This document shows positions 1-11,911 of a DNA stretch of 64,000 nucleotides, piece by piece; the stretch's first letter is position 1; each line of letters opens with the position of its first letter. This DNA is from Hypoxylon rubiginosum (Eukaryota > Ascomycota > Sordariomycetes > Xylariales > Hypoxylaceae): assembly GCA_902806565.1 (NCBI GenBank), contig CADCXA010000021.1:434001-498000 (forward strand). The letters run 5' to 3'. The notes beneath the pieces were generated by a model. The model worked only from the letters and a program-made list of their open reading frames with translations. It was not told where the DNA came from and searched no databases. The position numbers were made by a program, and so were the translations under genes.

Positions 1-112
1 GTACAATGTCTATTATATATTCTATGGCCTATATCCGTCGTTCCGACGTTGAAGGTTGACGCCGAGGAAACAGTTCCGATACACATTTAGTTGTCGATCC
101 TCTCCCAAATCG

Positions 113-706
113 CTATGCCAAATAAAATACTTCCTCGAGCTCTTTCCACCACGGCGGACTTCCAGACTCGCTGTCTTTGGCGCCGGGTACCACGCTCTGC
201 GACGGAACTCCAGTTAGCTGTCCAAGTCGTTTCGTGATAGGTGATGGGGGGGTTGTTACCTCTTGAAAGCCGTCTGTCATGGCCCACCACTCCCTAACTT
301 TGACGTTTTCGCGCATCCGCTCCATGTCGCCTTCAAAGTCGATCCCGGTATATTTGAAGGTGGCGAAGAGGATGCTCGTTCCGGGATCGTGGTAGATGCT
401 ATCTAGATACGGCGGAAAGGGTCAGCACGATAAGGGATATATATACCTACACATAAATACACATATAAATGTATTGGTACCTAAGTTGGAACGGCAAAAA
501 GGGGAGAACATACAATCCTCGATATTACAAACTTTGATCTGCTGCAGAACTTCGGGCCACACCGAGGCGTGGACCTCCTTATACTTGTCGATGAACTCGG
601 GCTTTAGCTTGACGATCTGCGCTATGCGGCGGACGCTCTTCTGTTGCGACTCCGGATCGGGCGACTTGGTAACACGCTGAGGCGGCGGAGCGTGTGGTTT
701 CCACAT
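113..706 (-). CDS. L-rhamnose mutarotase-like protein (RhaM family)
   Basis: Two exons, 706-514 and 402-113, are joined across a 111-nt intron (GTATGT donor, CTAG acceptor) and give 160 residues. The spliced product reads straight through the family core. It has the HASVWPEV motif near residue 48, which holds the His-x-x-x-Trp-Pro-Glu segment of bacterial RhaM, then DYSIYHDPGTSILFATFKY just after the splice and an REWWAMTD segment matching the conserved Trp pair. RhaM enzymes interconvert the alpha and beta anomers of L-rhamnose. The protein has about 25 extra basic N-terminal residues and a longer C-terminus than the roughly 105-residue bacterial enzymes. No other rhamnose gene is adjacent, so the substrate is inferred from family only. 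The gene call is firm; the exact sugar is less so. Confidence 0.85.
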
Positions 707-1975
707 TGTTGCTTTTCTTCTTATAGTCTCGTATATTTATACCAGGGTAGGTATGTAGATGTAGGTATGTATGTATGTATGTATGTATGTATGTATGTAT
801 GTATGTATGAAAAGGACGGAGGATCGAGAAAATAGCTGACCAAAAAGATGGGACCTCTTATTTCCTCAACTTTCTTTTATGTTGTCTCTAGGGGATGGAG
901 AAGTCTACTACTTACCGTACTGCGAGAGCCGCTGTATTTTAAATATACAGACTCCTCTCGTAGATCGTCGCCAACTTCCTTGGCTACTAGGTACGTCAAT
1001 ACCTAGGTAACGAAGCAGCTATCTCGTACGACGCGGGGTTCGGCGGAAGTACGCCGAGAGCTGTCTGCCAGGGTGGGCAGAGGCGGGGGTCTCCAAGAAA
1101 AGGGTCTACCTATTCTCCTATCCCCCTCGTCCCCCTCGTACGTTTTTTGCCGTAGATCTACATATCTACATGTAGGTACCTAACATTAGGTTAGGTACTT
1201 GGATATTGATAAGTACATATCATGTGTATGTTGTGTGGAACAAGGAGCTTGCCGGTGGATGGGCATAGTCATAACGTTATAATGATGGGTTGTTCATCAG
1301 CCAGATCAGCCCTACGCCAGTACGCTACCCGCCGCCACAGCAGCTTTTTATCGGTCGTCCCGCTGCGGCGAATCATCAGAATGTAGGTCAGCTGTATCAA
1401 CATTGGCAGTTGACGGGCTTATTATGTACTACAGTAGCCCTCTACATTATATCAGTCTTCATAACTCTGAGTAGATCCGATACTGAGGGTTGCATAATAT
1501 TCACATCTCATAGCTCGAAGCTCGATATTTATAAATTAGAAGCATCTATCAATTCCTATTGGCGAGCAATGGCTCTTGAAGGAGCCGCTGCTTTGACCTC
1601 GAATGCTTCGTGTAATTCTACAGGATTGGGTTGTGACAATGGCCACCTCTTTATATATTTCCAAACTCCGCCTATGCAGCAACGTAACCCACTCCTTTCC
1701 ATGTACCGGTTTCCATGTCCCTCGAAGCCCGTGGCAGTAGTATTACAATGCGGCCGTGAAATATCGTCCGCATCCTTTTCCCCCCTTATGTATGTCTGGA
1801 TTAGCCGCAACTTTTTCTTTTCTAACTGAGACGCCCGCTGGGAATCGAAGAACCGCCCTCGGTTCGTCTTATTAAAAGCTTGTGAATCATAAAAGCAAGG
1901 TAGAGAAGCAAGGTAGAGCTATACTGCCGTCTACGGCCAAAATGCCATCTCGTTCGGCACCGGGAAATGATGACG
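707..1975. other. intergenic region upstream of the mutarotase gene
   Basis: About 1.27 kb with no supportable gene. It holds a GTAT microsatellite and several copies of the CCTAGG/ACCTA-type words that recur in gaps across this window. The long frame at 1290-1829 has no recognisable domain and is interpreted as chance. Confidence 0.6.
765..809. repeat. (GTAT)n microsatellite
   Basis: About eleven uninterrupted copies of the tetramer GTAT, roughly 60 bp upstream of the mutarotase start codon, so it lies in the promoter or leader. Confidence 0.95.
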
Positions 1976-3696
1976 CTATGCGTAGAACGCCTCAACAAAG
2001 TAGATCAAGCCGAACGCTAGAAATGCAACGGCACCGCCTACCGTAACTATTCAGCGACACAGGTTAGCTACAGTTCATGTAAACTGACGGCGAATTCGAT
2101 CCAGAAGACTTACCGACTTTCAGGCTGACTCTTCCAGCGATAGCTCTGCCACCCACGACTGCTACGCCAGTACAGCACGCGTGGCCGAGCACGGCACCCA
2201 AGGTAACCCACCAGTAATCCTGACCAGCAGCCATGGCGATCGTTGCGATCTGGCTGCGATCACCCCATTCACCTAAGAAGGTCATGACAAATGTCTGCAC
2301 CCACGCGGGACTGAGTAGGAGCGAGCAGAGATTTGACAGACCAGCGGCAAAGCCGCCCAAGAGGCTACGCTGCGGCGACGGGCTCCTACCCGGGGACGTC
2401 GAGGGGCTGCGAGGTGGTGTCGGAAAGCGGGACTGAGATCTCGACTTCCGGTCGCGTTTGTTAAGGCCCATCTCCAACGTGTACGGAGACAGAGAGGAAC
2501 GTCGTCTGCCCTGCTTTAGCGCCTGGTGTTCCTTCTCCTGCAGTTCCATTTCTACCTCCTGCATCTCCGCCGTGACCCCCTCGTTCGGATCCATCGCCAT
2601 ACCCTCACGTAGCAGCTTAGCGCCGAAAATGAAGAACAATCCGGCCGCCAGAAAAGCCGTTACCCGTTTGGGAATCAGAGCCGGGACAGTATGGCCTAGG
2701 AAAGCAGACAGAACCGTCATGACCAGCAGCGCACCGAACGCGGCCGAGAAGACGACCATACGATCGTGTTTCATGGCCATGAGCGCGGCAACAAGGAACG
2801 TCTTGTCGCCAACCTCGGAGAAGAGGATCATGGTAAGGGATAGTATAAAGGAGTGAAAGGGACGAATAATCCCATCACTCTCTTCGTCGCCTTGCTCCCA
2901 TGTTTTAGCGGTCGACTTGGTAGGTTTCGATACGTCAAGATGGTCTTTATTGGCCGAGTTGGGGAGCGGGTTAGGGTCGTCGTGTAGCTTATCAGGCAGA
3001 TCTGACGGCTTCTACGTAGCAGGTTAGCGCACCTGGATAGACTAGGCGTATTTGCTTTCTTACCTCGAGCCCGGCGACATCTTCAGGCGTTTGATGTACA
3101 TCAGCCTTGCCCTTCTCCTTTTTCGTAGGCTTTTCGTTCGTCATCTTCTCCTGCTCGCTGTGTGGTAATGGCGGTTTCTCTTTTGGAGTTTCGGGCACGT
3201 TCTCGACCTTCTCTCCAGTCACACCCTCCTTGGCCTTCCTAGCTTTGTCCTTCTGGCTCACTCCACCCTCGGTACCAGTGGTACCTTGTTTGGGGGGCTG
3301 ACGGTTGGGGTCGTCCATAACACCATCATTGCTCTCGGGTATCTTCTTGCCGTCAATGACGGTAGGATCTACTGGTCTGTCTTTTATCGGGGGGAGAGGT
3401 TTAGTCTCGGGGACTTCGCTGGGATCGCCCTTCTTACGGCCCTTGTCAGTGCCCACGAATGGACCCTCGTGCGGCATTCCATCTTTACCATCCACGGGAG
3501 CATTTTTGGTGCCTACGTCAACCTTGGTCGACTTGGAGGACGCGACAGTTGAGTCTAGTGAGGACTGAGAAGACGTGCTGTCAACACCGACAGCAACAGC
3601 ACCCTTGGCGGCTCGAGTATCGACTGTAGAAGCAGCAAGGGCCAGAGATGGTAGAAGCAAGAGAATGAGCGGAGATCGTCGCTGGCGGAGTCTCAT
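1976..3696 (-). CDS. gdt1: GDT1-type Golgi Ca2+/Mn2+:H+ exchanger (UPF0016 family)
   Basis: Three exons (3696-3064, 3011-2114, 2046-1976) give 533 residues. Splicing restores frame at both junctions and yields the typical family end GGAVAFLAFGLIYFVEAF. The two signature motifs of the family are visible: EVGDKT near residue 277 and EWGDRSQ near residue 459, each within a set of membrane helices. A Ser/Arg/Pro-rich linker separates the halves. The N-terminus has a signal peptide (basic residues then LILLLLPSLALAAS). A Lys/Pro/Glu-rich hydrophilic stretch of about 240 residues follows before the first motif, which is long for this family. Yeast Gdt1 sits in the Golgi, supplies Mn2+ for glycosylation and moves Ca2+. 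eos1, another glycosylation-linked gene, lies in the window but is not adjacent. Confidence 0.93.
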
Positions 3697-4956
3697 GATG
3701 GGCAGAATCGAGCAAATCTAGGTATACTGTAGTTCATCAACAGAAGAGGTCAAACCGGCGATTCGGCACCGATAGGATAGAGATAAGATTCAATGAGTCG
3801 ATTACTGCTTTGCCGATGCAATTGTGCCCTCGCAAAATGTATGTCGGATCCAATGTAGTTCCTGGGCAGCAGGATGACAGATAGTACAACCTGTAAAATC
3901 GGTGGGTATGTGGGATTAGGAGCAGAAATGGGAAAAGCAGAAAGAAAAAAAAAAGGAGAAGATCAGACGGGAAAAGAAGAAGCCAGCTCCGGTAGCTAGG
4001 AAGAGGGCTCAATACTACCAATAGACGGACTATGGCGTTGATTGAATCTGTAATCTTCGCAAAAAGGGGTGAGAAAGAAGAGCTAAGGGAGTGAGTTGCG
4101 TGTGCGCGTATGCGACAAGTAGAAGCCAAAAGGGTTACCTTAGGTACATGTGTACCTAAGCTGGTAAGGTACAGGCCTGACCCGCTTTACCTGTACGAAG
4201 TAAATGCATCCCAATAAACCAAACCTGTTTAATAGCATGCATGCATGCAGTGTTTAGCTGGTTAGTAATTTTTCTTGTCTCATGGAGGTGTGGATCTCTA
4301 TCTATTTCCTCTACACAATTGCCGGACCCAGGACTCGGAAACAAAAAGCCACGCTTCGTGTTAATAAATCCGCAAATACCGTGACGGCCCCAGAGATGAT
4401 GGCTGGATGGGTGACTGGATTTTACTAGGTACATGTGATACATGTACCTACATATGTATTTGATATCTGCATATATGAAAATATAGGATACCGTACTGTT
4501 GGTAGATGGGCAGATGGTAAATGGTAGATGTAAGAAACCTTGAATATCCCCTTGAATATCTTCATGCAGAGCACAGTTCAAGGAACCACATCAAGCTCAA
4601 GTCCGTGACAAATACGCGTTTCGCGTATCGCACTGTGCTTTACGATATTGAGAATCATCGTTCAACTCATATTCATGGTAAAGAAATATACAAATGGTAA
4701 CAAAAGGAAAGAAAACCCCCAGTTTAACTCCCATGTAATTTTCTCTAAAGCAAGTTTTTTTTTCAATGATGGCCTGCCAGGGACTTAGAAATAAGAATGG
4801 GAAAAGAGTTATCAGGTTAAAAACCTTACCTAATCCTACATGGCAGCCTGGGGACGGTGACGGTTTAGCAGTAGCATGACTAAGCTTTCCCATAAACCCG
4901 TGCACGTTTGTTTACGACTAGGGCCAATTTGATTGGTAGGCTACCCTAGGAAAGTA

Positions 4957-4976
4957 TAACCCTAGACCCTAACCCT
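4957..4976 (-). promoter_or_regulatory. telomere-repeat-like motif in promoter
   Basis: On the minus strand this reads as AGGGTTAGGGTCTAGGGTTA, an imperfect run of the TTAGGG telomere repeat. It lies about 120 bp upstream of the ATG of a gene whose product has a telobox-type DNA-binding domain. Proteins of the Tbf1 class bind such sites in promoters, so a regulatory role is plausible but inferred. Confidence 0.55.
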
Positions 4977-5012
4977 GACGTTTAGATTCTAATGACAAGT
5001 CGAACCTCACAT

Positions 5013-5047
5013 CTCAAATCTCAAATCTCAAACCTCAAATCTCAAAT
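5013..5047 (+). repeat. five tandem copies of CTCAAAT
   Basis: Five consecutive 7-bp units (four CTCAAAT, one CTCAAAC) end 50 bp before the start codon at 5097, in the probable 5' leader of the telobox gene. Confidence 0.9.
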
Positions 5048-5096
5048 CACAACAACTTCCCTCCCCTTCCTATGATCATATGCCTCAGTATCCAAC

Positions 5097-7322
5097 ATGA
5101 CTGGGCGTCGTCGTCTTAGCCGTCGGGCGGAGTCCGTCGAGCCCGTCGGTGAGTTAGGCACAAGGCAAACTCGGAACAGTACTAGACGCGCCGAGGCGTC
5201 TGTAGAACCAGAACCCAGGCCCCAAATCAAGATCCCCCAGCGTGGCACTCGACGCCGTCGTCGAAGAAGCCTCGAGAGCGTTGCTACAAATGACTTCCCC
5301 AAAAGCCCTACTAGTCACGGTAGCCCCGATCCGGAGAACAAAGGTATGTTGTTATGCTGTTCCAGGCTACTTAAGCCAGCGACTTGGACTAAATGTCGCG
5401 CAGGCCTAGATCCAGTGTCCGAATCTATAGAGGTGGGTGCAGTCTTTGAGACTGACCCGCTTGATGAGCCACTAGATATGGATCCCGAGAGAATCAAGGA
5501 CATGCTTGATTATGATATACCCAAGTTGATGCGCTGGTGCAACAAGATGTACGATGTCTTGCCATCAATGGACAGCCAGCAGCCAGACGTGCACGACTTG
5601 GCAACGTTCAAAAGCACTAGAAAATCGTACAGCGGCGCCCGGATCCCATTTTCTAATGGCAGTCCTCTTTTTATCAAACTGATCGACTTATCAGAGTACG
5701 ACGCCGAGGTACAGGCCAAAGTCCAAGCTGCCATCTGCTCTGGAAACCTCATAGCGCTTCTAACATCCATCGTGGAGGTCAGATTAGGGGGAGAGAAGCC
5801 ACGGATAGTTTTCGACCAACTGGATGCTGCTTTCCCAGACCTGTTTAACCCCGACTCCGACCCCGACCCAAAGGCTGATGCCAATGAAACTGCGAGGACT
5901 CTAGACCTAGGTTTCCGCATCAGGTATCGTCGTCTGGTCGAGCTGCTAGCTACTAACGTGCCTTTCAAACCAACCATCCTAGCCGCTAATATGTTCTGTA
6001 CCCAAGGAGTACACGACCTAAAGGCCGCTCGAGCGGCATTAAACAATGGACCATACAGCAAGTTAGCCAACATTGATGTCAATACAAACCTCGATCACCA
6101 TAAAAACTGCCAATCTCGTATTAGGGAGCTCTCGTCCAGACTCTTGTCCAACGTCAAAGTGGAACTGCTGGACCAGGAACACCCCCAGGAGGAGCTTTTC
6201 GACGACCTCAGGTTATGGGCTCTAGAAATATACGAACGGCTCAATAGACCGGCAGAGCCAGGCAACGCCCAAGTTAATAATCCAGCTCTGGAGTCAGACA
6301 CCAACATAGGGCACGGGGAATCAGAAGCTCCACTTGTCGGCAACGACGATAATGATGAAGTTGGCGAAGACTCAGATTCCGGATCAGATACAGATGCTGG
6401 AGGATACGACCAACTTCCCCCGCAAGAGGCTAAGTATGTACGAGCCTTTATACCTGTCATTTCATAGAAGAAAGCCGTATTAACTTTGCCTAGTCAAAAT
6501 TTCATCAATAGCACTGCTACTCTAGTAGCCGTGAGGCAGAGCGAGATCAGAGCTACAGTGCGTCCAACAGCCACGCCGCCTTCTAACCGACAGGTTGCGA
6601 AAGGGAAAGGAAAAGCAATAGAGATCGGAGACGCCATTCGCCGCTTAGAACCTGGACAACTTCTAGACCCCTCGCAGAAACGTGGTCGCTCTAGTGGGAA
6701 TGATGAGAATGAAGACGATGACTTTGAAGTGAACGAGCAGCTCTTCGACAACTCTGAGGCAATTCGTCAAGAAGACACTGCTATTCAGCGGCCCTTGAAG
6801 CGCCCTCGGTTCTCAAAACAACCTCGGGCCAGCAGTACTCAACCTCTATCACCTGGCATATCTGCATCCCGGAGAATTGCTAGCGAGCACCGGCTGGATG
6901 ATCTACCTAACGAACCTAATGTGAAGGAGCGAGACATTTTAATCCTAAGCCAGGGCGCTCAAAACACTCGGCGTGCATACATTCCAAGCAAGCCTCGGCA
7001 GGTTCGCGTACCATGGACGGCATCCGATACGGCGCGACTGCTTGACCTGATAGCGGATCCTTCTCTAAATTGCTCCTGGAGTGCAATGGAGGAAGAGGGC
7101 GGGTTCGAACACCCCCGAAACCAGCAGGCTTTGCGCGACAAGGCTCGCGGCCTCAAAGTGTGGTATCTCGAGGGCGACTGGGTCTTGCCTGCAGGCTTCG
7201 ACCAAGTTGCTCTAGGTCAGAAGGAGAAGAATGCCGTGATCAAGTGTCACAAGAACCCCGATCGGCGAGAAGACGACCTAGACGAAGATGGCCGGGTCAT
7301 TAATAACATATTGGTAGAATGA
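5097..7322 (+). CDS. telobox-type telomere-repeat-binding protein (Taz1/Tbf1-like)
   Basis: Three exons (5097-5343, 5404-6433, 6494-7322) with two 60-nt introns give 701 residues. The N-terminus is basic and Arg-rich. Residues of about 95-370 form a hydrophobic helical domain containing LDYDIPKLMRWCNKMYDVLP and RIRYRRLVELLATN, whose place in the protein suits a TRF-homology-like dimerisation domain; that is inference. Acidic and basic linkers follow. Near residue 595 a Myb-like segment begins (VPWTASDTARLLDLI). It ends in ALRDKARGLKVWYLEGDWVL, resembling the telobox third helix. This suggests binding to TTAGGG-type DNA at telomeres or in promoters. Both introns are multiples of three, so retention of the first would leave the frame open. 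The name is uncertain; a DNA-binding role is likely. Confidence 0.75.
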
Positions 7323-8090
7323 GACGACGACGACGGATTTGTTATTTCGGGGTAGCCGAAATTATGTAGTGAGGTATAGCACCAAGGAGTGGTCTCCCGG
7401 TGGCCAGCTATGCTGTGGGCGTTGGTACCTTGGTTTGATTTGAGTTTCGCGGCTATTCCAGAGGCGTTTGAGGACAAAGATACCCTTCCGTCGGTGTGAC
7501 TCGGCCGGTATTAGAGATACATGATTAAGTAATTTCGCGATGACTCTATCCTTCGTTGACTGTTCTACTTTATCGTGACAGGAATGGATTTTGATCGCGA
7601 TACTCGTCAGGGTTTATTTCGTGTAGGCTCATCATACTTACCTAATGTAGATATTTTAATAGGTTTTAAATCAAGTATGAAAAAACACGGCAAGTCTGGG
7701 AAGTCTGCTTACTGTAAGATGACTCGGTTATCGAGTTTACCTCCTTGCCGCACCCACGTCCGGGGTGCTGATCGGATGATGTCCTTCCGTAGGTGACTAT
7801 TGTAGCTTCATCAACATAAGGGGAGCAAAGCTGGAGTACCAAACATATTTAATTATGAACGATTCATGGAATGGAATATGGTGATGTGAGTAAAAAGAGC
7901 CCTTGTGGCGAGAATATAAAACAAAGGTATACTGAGATGACGATCCGGAGTTAGGGAGAAAACCCCGAGCTTGGTTCCAGGCTTTGTATATCTTCTGCCG
8001 TACCTAGCCTTCTAGCTTATAGATAGCTCCGTATTACATTGAAGATTACACCTACCTAGTACCTTGACCTAACTTGGACAAGTAGCTATC

Positions 8091-8117
<27 letters not shown>
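8091..8117. repeat. (AT)n microsatellite
   Basis: An uninterrupted run of alternating A and T of about 27 bp in the gap upstream of tef1. Confidence 0.95.
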
Positions 8118-8121
<4 letters not shown>

Positions 8122-9010
8122 CACATTAGACAAATGGAGTAGCATGTAACTACCCAGTATCTCACATGATAAATTCCGGACTCCAACATCTAGCCGCCGT
8201 ACTATATAACAAGGACCAATTAGGGCTATGTTTTCATGGAAGATGTACGGTACGGGAAGTGTTTGCAGGTTGGGCAGCTATCAAGAAAAAAGGGGGTTCT
8301 TTTTGTTTCTTCTCTGTCCTTTGGCCCCCATCAAGGTTTAAAGCTAATGGCGAAGTTTTCCATCCGCTACACATACGTCGGGCTGTCGGCCTGACTCACA
8401 ACATACGACAACGGCGACAATAGGGTTGTTCCCAAATAACCTGGAGCTTGCATCACAGTATATCCCGGTGAGTAATATGTATACAGTGCTAAGCATCTTG
8501 TAAGAAAACAACACCTGTACCTAGTATAAAAGTTAACAAATGCTCACATTCACATGGATACATACTTAAGGCAAGGTAAGGCAAGGGCAAGGTATGTACA
8601 GTAACCAGGAGTAACCTATTTGGTAGAATAGCTGCAAAATGCCATTGTTGCTGGGGATTGGGAACAGGGGACAAATGGATACCTAACAACGTACATATGT
8701 ACCTAAGATAGAAGCTTTGTTTTAGCTTAAAATTTTTCAAGCCAATCATCAGTCTTGGCACTGGGTAAGGCAAAAAATAAAATAAAAAAATTTCTCTGTT
8801 TGTGAATGTGAAAGGAGGGGTTACGCGCAGTCAAAGGAAGGAAAGGGCCTAAGGAGGGGCAATGCCCCACAATCAGAAAATCTACCTTAGCACTTAGCCA
8901 CCGTCTAGAAATATTTATAAACCCGACCATACATCCTCACCACTCTTCTGATTCCTTTTCGTTCCTCGTCTCGCACACCGTTAATCGTAAAGCATTAACA
9001 CCTGCTGATC

Positions 9011-9108
9011 GTAAGAATATCCTCCCATTTCCATCTCCCATCCTTTGGACTTCCATCTAACATTATCTTCATCAACAACATCATCAAACTAACCATTCTC
9101 TGTCGCAG
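9011..9108 (+). other. tef1: probable 5'UTR intron of tef1
   Basis: GTAAGA donor at 9011, an ACTAAC branch-like sequence near 9089 and a TCGCAG acceptor ending at 9108, all before the start codon at 9180. A leader intron is common in fungal tef1 genes. Confidence 0.7.
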
Positions 9109-9179
9109 TTTTCACTCGTCTCCCTCTACTACACACAACAAACACTCAACACAGACAGACACAGTCTTTCCTCGCCAAA

Positions 9180-11025
<1,846 letters not shown>

Positions 11026-11911
11026 ACTTGCCTTTCGTCATCAGACACGGGCCGTTGGACACGTCATCCCTTCGGCTCGTCGGCTGTATTGGGCCCTTCA
11101 CGACACGACCATGCCTCTACGAATCTCCTTTGCTTTTGACACGATCTGTTATCTCTGACGTTTGACTTCAGAGCGCAACATGAGAGGAAGGGTTATGGGC
11201 ATTTCCGCGACAAAGCTTTCTCATATTGTGCTTGTAGTAAAATAGAGTCATAGACCGTGAAACTCGTCTTAATGCTATGTGACTGTGATGCCTTTGTGAC
11301 ATTTCCTTGCCTTTACCCCCTTTTCTAACCTGCCCTTTGTATTAGTTCCTGTCGTCACCGAGTTAAAGTAAATTTCGTATACAATGATGCCGAGCAAGAT
11401 CTATTCAAGTACCTATTAGTCATTTATCGGCTCCGAGGTAAGGCACGCTAGTTGAGATCTAAGAATATGCACAACCACCATTATCAACTAGCATCCCAAG
11501 AGTATCGAAATGGTTGATTTAGTTTTGCCAGGACCTTAGCCTTTACCGCCTGGGTAGGGTCTCGAACCTGTTGATCACCCTTGGGGCCTGGATAGGGATT
11601 ACGGGCTTGTTGATATTAAGGAAGGGATGCCTTGGGAGCTAGGCCTCTTGGCTTATAGGTCCCTTTGTCCTGATCTCTTATATGTACACGGGGCTTGGTA
11701 GCCCCCCTAGGTTTATAGCTCTTCATGTAATAACATAGTTATTTTCCTTTATCGCATGGTTGACTTTCGTGACAAGTTTACTATAGATACATGTAGGTAG
11801 GTGTTATACATTAATAAACTATAGGGGCGAGGTTGATTTCCCTATATATGTACATGTGATGTAGGTATATATTACAATTGAGTGACTTAAAAAACCTTAC
11901 GGTTGACAGGT
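11026..11911. other. convergent intergenic region, tef1 / sls1
   Basis: About 890 bp between two gene ends. It contains the tef1 3'UTR and AT-rich sequence with repeated ATGTA/GTAGG words. No gene or hairpin stands out. Confidence 0.6.

Larger units (their letters stand above)
3697..5096. other. divergent intergenic region, gdt1 / telobox gene
   Basis: A 1.4 kb shared promoter region. A pyrimidine-rich tract on the minus strand (about 3900-4100) looks like the gdt1 leader. Near the plus-strand gene there is a telomere-like motif and a 7-bp direct repeat, both listed separately. Palindromes pairing ACATGT with ACCTA occur at about 4140-4175 and 4425-4460. No gene is supported. Confidence 0.6.
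7323..9179. other. intergenic region and tef1 promoter
   Basis: About 1.86 kb without a gene. It holds an (AT)n run, a TGACTCA word at 8392-8398 (the AP-1/Cpc1-type consensus), an AT-rich TATTTATAAA segment near 8910, and CT-rich leader sequence from about 8940 leading into tef1. Confidence 0.6.

Noticed and set aside
1290..1829. 179-codon plus-strand frame
   Set aside because: No domain, no good start context and A/T-ending codons unlike neighbouring genes. The region is AT-rich promoter DNA.
3737..4129. 130-codon minus-strand frame upstream of gdt1
   Set aside because: Runs of Leu/Phe/Pro/Ser come from a pyrimidine-rich leader. No conserved feature.
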